From NCBI RefSeq assembly GCF_000337775.1, contig NZ_AOLQ01000007.1, forward strand, positions 1 through 64,000: a DNA stretch of 64,000 nucleotides. Direction: 5' to 3'. The notes beneath the pieces are model-generated. The model was given only the letters and a program-made list of their open reading frames with translations. It was not told where the DNA came from and searched no databases. Source of the stretch: Haloarcula vallismortis ATCC 29715. GTDB taxonomy: Archaea > Halobacteriota > Halobacteria > Halobacteriales > Haloarculaceae. Of this stretch, positions 60,706 through 64,000 are shown piece by piece. Numbering within the stretch: position 1 is the first letter of the stretch; each line of letters opens with the position of its first letter. The position numbers were made by a program, and so were the translations under genes.

Positions 60706-61224
60706 TCAGTCTGGGAAGAACGGCTCTGGGTCCTCGTGGCTGACGGTGACCACCTCGTCGTCGGTGAGCGGTCTGATATGGGAGTACAGTCCGTGGTCGG
60801 CGGCGACCTGCGAGAGGTCCGCGCGGTCGGTCTGGTCGTAGTACAGCGGCACGAGCACGGCGAGGTCGTCGCCACATTCCAGCGCGACAAGCAGGAACAC
60901 CATCCCGTCGCCGGTCGCCCGGAACACCTCGGAGCGGTCGACGGTGCGGTCTTCGAGCGCGTCGGCGACCCGCCGGAACTCGTCGCCGGGAACCACGACA
61001 TCGAAGCCGAGTCGCCGGGTTTCTGGCTCGTATTCGCCGTTCCGTTCGGCCATCGTCCGCGGTTCGCCGGTCAGCACCGCCACGTCTCCGGGGTGGAGTT
61101 CGATTGCTTCGTGCCCGTCGTCGCGGTACTGTGTTGCCGTCGCCGCCATATCGTCGATGACCTGCTCCCAGTGACCGGCGACACGGCCGAAGGGGTTAGA
61201 TTCGGGGTCGGCAGGGTCGTTCAT
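60706..61224 (-). CDS. conserved haloarchaeal protein, unknown
   Basis: A 172-aa soluble acidic protein. GHWEQVIDDMAATATQYRDDGHEAIELHPGDVAVLTG at the N-terminus and LALECGDDLAVLVPLYYD-like strand (here VALECGDDLAVLVPLYYD) are distinctive; it may be family DUF7529 (from memory). It is convergent with the small membrane protein gene and divergent from the ABC gene. No function is proposed. Confidence 0.6.
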   Translation of the reverse strand: MNDPADPESNPFGRVAGHWEQVIDDMAATATQYRDDGHEAIELHPGDVAVLTGEPRTMAERNGEYEPETRRLGFDVVVPGDEFRRVADALEDRTVDRSEVFRATGDGMVFLLVALECGDDLAVLVPLYYDQTDRADLSQVAADHGLYSHIRPLTDDEVVTVSHEDPEPFFPD

Positions 61225-61310
61225 ACGTCGAGTGTGGCGGCGACCGGGATAAATTGTTGGTGGGATAGTGGCACAACAGTTTTACTGGTATTTTGAGAAG
61301 TGGGGGACAG

Positions 61311-63983
61311 ATGCGCGACCTCTTAACGTTATCTGACCTCCGAACCCAGTTCGAGACGGACCGCGGCACCGTCAAAGCCGTCGACGGCATCGACCTCACC
61401 GTCAGGGAGGGGGAAACCGTCGGTCTGGTCGGCGAGTCCGGCTCGGGGAAATCCGTCACAGCGTTATCGGCAATGGATATCGTCGATGACCCTGGTCACA
61501 TCGCCGGTGGTGACATCCGGTTCGGCGCACTTGAGACAGTCACACGGCTGTCCCGGCAGTATCCGAAGGCAGTACGGACAGCCGACGAGGGAAGCGGGTT
61601 CATCACCATCGACGCGGCAACGGTTGACCGGGGCCGTCTCCCCAAATCACTTGAGACGACAGCCGACGACGCCACGCTGGCCACGCAGTTCATCCGGGAA
61701 GCCCCGAAGAAGGCCCTCCCGGAAAGCGGCGACGCACCCGTCACGATTACCGACGGCTACGTCGATCTGACGGCAGCCCCGGAGCGAGTGATGCGGGACA
61801 TCCGTGGCGGCGACATGGGGATGATCTTCCAGGACCCGATGACATCGCTGAATCCCGCAATAACGGTCGGCGAACAGGTCGCAGAGAGCCTGCGGCTCCA
61901 CCGCTACGGGAACAAGCGAAACGACTCGTGGTTCAACGCCGTCCGTGAAATCACGCCCTCGATCAGCCGGAGCGGCGAGATGGACGAGGAGATCCGGTCT
62001 GACGTCATCTCGCTGCTGGAGGAGGTCGGTATTCCGGAGCCGGCCGACCGCGTCAACGAGTATCCCCACGAGTTCTCCGGCGGGATGCGCCAGCGCGTCC
62101 TCATCGCTATCGCGCTGGCGTGCCGACCGAAGCTGCTGGTCGCCGACGAGCCGACGACGGCGCTCGACGTGACCATTCAGGCACAGATTCTGGACCTCAT
62201 CGACGACCTCCAGGCGGACCTCGGGATGTCGGTGTTGTTCATCACGCACGACCTCGGTGTCGTCGCGGAGACCTGCGACCGCGTCGCCGTGATGTACGCC
62301 GGCGAAATCGTCGAGGAAGGACCGGTCGAGGAAATCTTCCAGAATCCGTCACACCCGTACACGTACACGCTGCTTGAGTCGATACCCGGCGAGGGGACAG
62401 ACCGGCTGACGCCAATTGAAGGGAACGTCCCCAGCCTCATCGACATGCCCAGTGGCTGCCACTTCGCCGACCGGTGTCCGTGGGCCGAGCCCGAATGTCG
62501 GGAGGGAGAAATTCCGTACCTCGAACACGGTCCGGACGACATTACCCATCGCTCGAAGTGTATCCTCGAATCGTTCGATACAGACGAATACGGCACTGGT
62601 GAAACCGGCGTTGCCGCGACGGAGACGACGCGAACGGACAGACAGCTCATGGAGGTTGACGGGCTGAAGAAACACTTCTCGCGGGCCGACGACCTGCTGG
62701 ACAAGTACATCGGGCGCGAACCGGAGTCGGTCAAAGCCGTCGACGGCGTCTCGATGGACATCTACGAGGGCGAGACGCTGGGACTCGTCGGCGAGTCCGG
62801 GTGTGGGAAATCGACGACCGGCCGGACAATCCTCAGACTGCTGGAACCGACAGACGGGACAGTAGTGTTCGCCGGACAGGACCTTTCGGAGCTAGATAAG
62901 GGTGGCCTGCGGGAAGTCCGTCGGGACCTGCAGATGATCTTCCAGGACCCGATGTCGAGCCTCGATCCGCGGATGACCGTCGGCCAGACGATTATGGAGC
63001 CGCTGAAGATTCACGACCTCCCGGAGGATACCGGCGACGGCTCCCGCCGCGAGCAACGGGTCGAGCGAGTGGCCGACCTCATGGAGGCGGTGGGGCTCGA
63101 CCCAGACCAGTACGACCGCTACCCGCACGAACTGTCAGGCGGACAGCGCCAGCGGGTCGGCATCGCTCGCGCGCTCGCCGTCGACCCCGATTTCATCGTC
63201 TGTGACGAACCCGTCTCGGCGCTGGACGTGAGCGTCCAGGCCCAGATAATCAACCTCCTGGAAGACCTCCAGCATGAGTTCGGCCTGACGTACCTGTTCA
63301 TCGCCCACGACCTCTCCGTGGTGCGCCACATCTGTGACCGCGTCGCGGTGATGTACCTCGGGGAAGTGGTCGAAGTCGCCGACACGCCGGACCTGTTCGC
63401 GGACCCGAAACATCCCTACACGCGGGCACTCATGTCGGCAATCCCGGAGCCGGACCCGACCGTAGAGGCCGACCGAATACTGCTGAAAGGCGACGTCCCG
63501 TCGCCGATTGACCCGCCGTCGGGCTGTCACTTCCGGACCCGCTGTCCCGAGGTCATCCCACCGGATATCGATATCGAACAGGAGACGTACCGCGAGGTAA
63601 TGGACTACCGGCAACGGGTCGAGGACGAGGCCATCGCCATCGATGCAGTCCGGGAGCAGGCCGAACAGGCCGACAGCGCCACAGCGGCGACAGACGGCGG
63701 CGCGGACCTTACCGAGCCGCCGAGCGGCCGGGGAGAGGTACCGATGGCAGCGTTCAAGCAGGCGATGTTCGACCGGTTCTTCGAAACGAGCCTGACCGGG
63801 GAGAACCGCCGCGTCGTCGAGGAATCGATCGAACACCTCGCGGACGAGGACTGGGATACTGCCGCGTCTGTGCTACGGGACCGATTCGAGAGCGTCTGTG
63901 AGACACAGCACCCAGAACTACAACCGGGCTCCCACCCAGCAGCGTGTCACCTTTACGATCAGGCGGACAGCGGCAGTAACTGA
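61311..63983 (+). CDS. fused two-domain oligopeptide/dipeptide ABC transporter ATPase
   Basis: An 890-aa protein with two ABC NBDs, DppD-like then DppF-like. NBD1 has GESGSGKS, the signature FSGGMRQRV, and [17 protein letters not shown]2 has [17 protein letters not shown] and [14 protein letters not shown]. Each ends in an oligopeptide/dipeptide-type C-terminal region with cysteines ([14 protein letters not shown] and [10 protein letters not shown]). NBD1 holds an insert of about 75 residues between Walker A and the Q loop, and a C-terminal tail of about 110 residues (after about 780) extends beyond the usual end. TATA-like GTTTTAC lies 28 nt before the ATG. Membrane and binding-protein genes should lie outside the window. 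Confidence 0.92.
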   Translation: MRDLLTLSDLRTQFETDRGTVKAVDGIDLTVREGETVGLVGESGSGKSVTALSAMDIVDDPGHIAGGDIRFGALETVTRLSRQYPKAVRTADEGSGFITIDAATVDRGRLPKSLETTADDATLATQFIREAPKKALPESGDAPVTITDGYVDLTAAPERVMRDIRGGDMGMIFQDPMTSLNPAITVGEQVAESLRLHRYGNKRNDSWFNAVREITPSISRSGEMDEEIRSDVISLLEEVGIPEPADRVNEYPHEFSGGMRQRVLIAIALACRPKLLVADEPTTALDVTIQAQILDLIDDLQADLGMSVLFITHDLGVVAETCDRVAVMYAGEIVEEGPVEEIFQNPSHPYTYTLLESIPGEGTDRLTPIEGNVPSLIDMPSGCHFADRCPWAEPECREGEIPYLEHGPDDITHRSKCILESFDTDEYGTGETGVAATETTRTDRQLMEVDGLKKHFSRADDLLDKYIGREPESVKAVDGVSMDIYEGETLGLVGESGCGKSTTGRTILRLLEPTDGTVVFAGQDLSELDKGGLREVRRDLQMIFQDPMSSLDPRMTVGQTIMEPLKIHDLPEDTGDGSRREQRVERVADLMEAVGLDPDQYDRYPHELSGGQRQRVGIARALAVDPDFIVCDEPVSALDVSVQAQIINLLEDLQHEFGLTYLFIAHDLSVVRHICDRVAVMYLGEVVEVADTPDLFADPKHPYTRALMSAIPEPDPTVEADRILLKGDVPSPIDPPSGCHFRTRCPEVIPPDIDIEQETYREVMDYRQRVEDEAIAIDAVREQAEQADSATAATDGGADLTEPPSGRGEVPMAAFKQAMFDRFFETSLTGENRRVVEESIEHLADEDWDTAASVLRDRFESVCETQHPELQPGSHPAACHLYDQADSGSN

Positions 63984-64000
63984 ATAATATTACTTGGCTG

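Overview
This window looks like a chromosomal segment of a halophilic archaeon, most probably Haloarcula or a close relative. The reasons are high GC, strongly acidic proteins, many transcripts that appear leaderless (TATA-like box about 27 nt before an ATG or GTG, with almost no Shine-Dalgarno sites), archaeosine and archaellum genes, CheF proteins, a stand-alone HalOD1 protein and several haloarchaea-only small families. No CRISPR array, rRNA operon, transposase or replication origin was seen.

Layout. 1-4.04 kb: an accessory patch. One unusually AT-rich UvrD-type helicase gene, apparently with a built-in nuclease-like segment and C-terminal OB folds, lies between two copies of a C/D-box-sRNA-like sequence; the right copy looks like a complete sRNA gene. 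4.05-24.4 kb: metabolism and housekeeping: a rhodanese/Nudix/small-protein operon, rimI, aconitase, dut, a Bat-type regulator, HalOD1, methylglyoxal synthase, the queD-queE-queC preQ0 operon, an M28 peptidase, an alcohol dehydrogenase, SBP56 with a 2Fe-2S ferredoxin, two nucleotide-sugar/NAD(P)-binding proteins, tRNA-Arg(CCG), a membrane-anchored ferredoxin and 6-phosphogluconate dehydrogenase. 24.7-26.1 kb: an M29 aminopeptidase followed by strong hairpins.

26.1-50.7 kb: a motility and taxis island. On the minus strand are arlCE-F-G-H-I-J (archaellum motor and cytosolic ring), cheY-cheC-cheD, a two-gene exported/membrane insertion with a hexapeptide repeat, an ArlD/E-like protein, two tandem archaellins with duplicated promoters and leaders, a small-membrane-protein/HTH pair, a KaiC-like ATPase and cheW. 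Divergently on the plus strand are cheB-cheA-cheR, a HEAT-repeat protein, cheF, ribosomal protein eS6, a small conserved protein and a second cheF. CheA, CheW and CheB/CheR/CheD/CheC form the sensory and adaptation system; CheY output reaches the ArlCE ring through CheF; ArlH/I/J/F/G assemble and rotate the archaellum made of the two archaellins.

50.7-64 kb: a dUTPase-like paralogue, membrane and DUF proteins, a DHH phosphoesterase followed by a stray 94-bp copy of its own 3' end, a frameshifted multi-domain histidine kinase with an internal duplication, three universal stress proteins, a GNAT acetyltransferase and a fused two-NBD oligopeptide/dipeptide ABC ATPase.

Starts were moved from the longest open frame to an internal ATG/GTG where conserved domain starts or TATA spacing supported it. 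Function calls are by recognition of motifs only; no database search was run.
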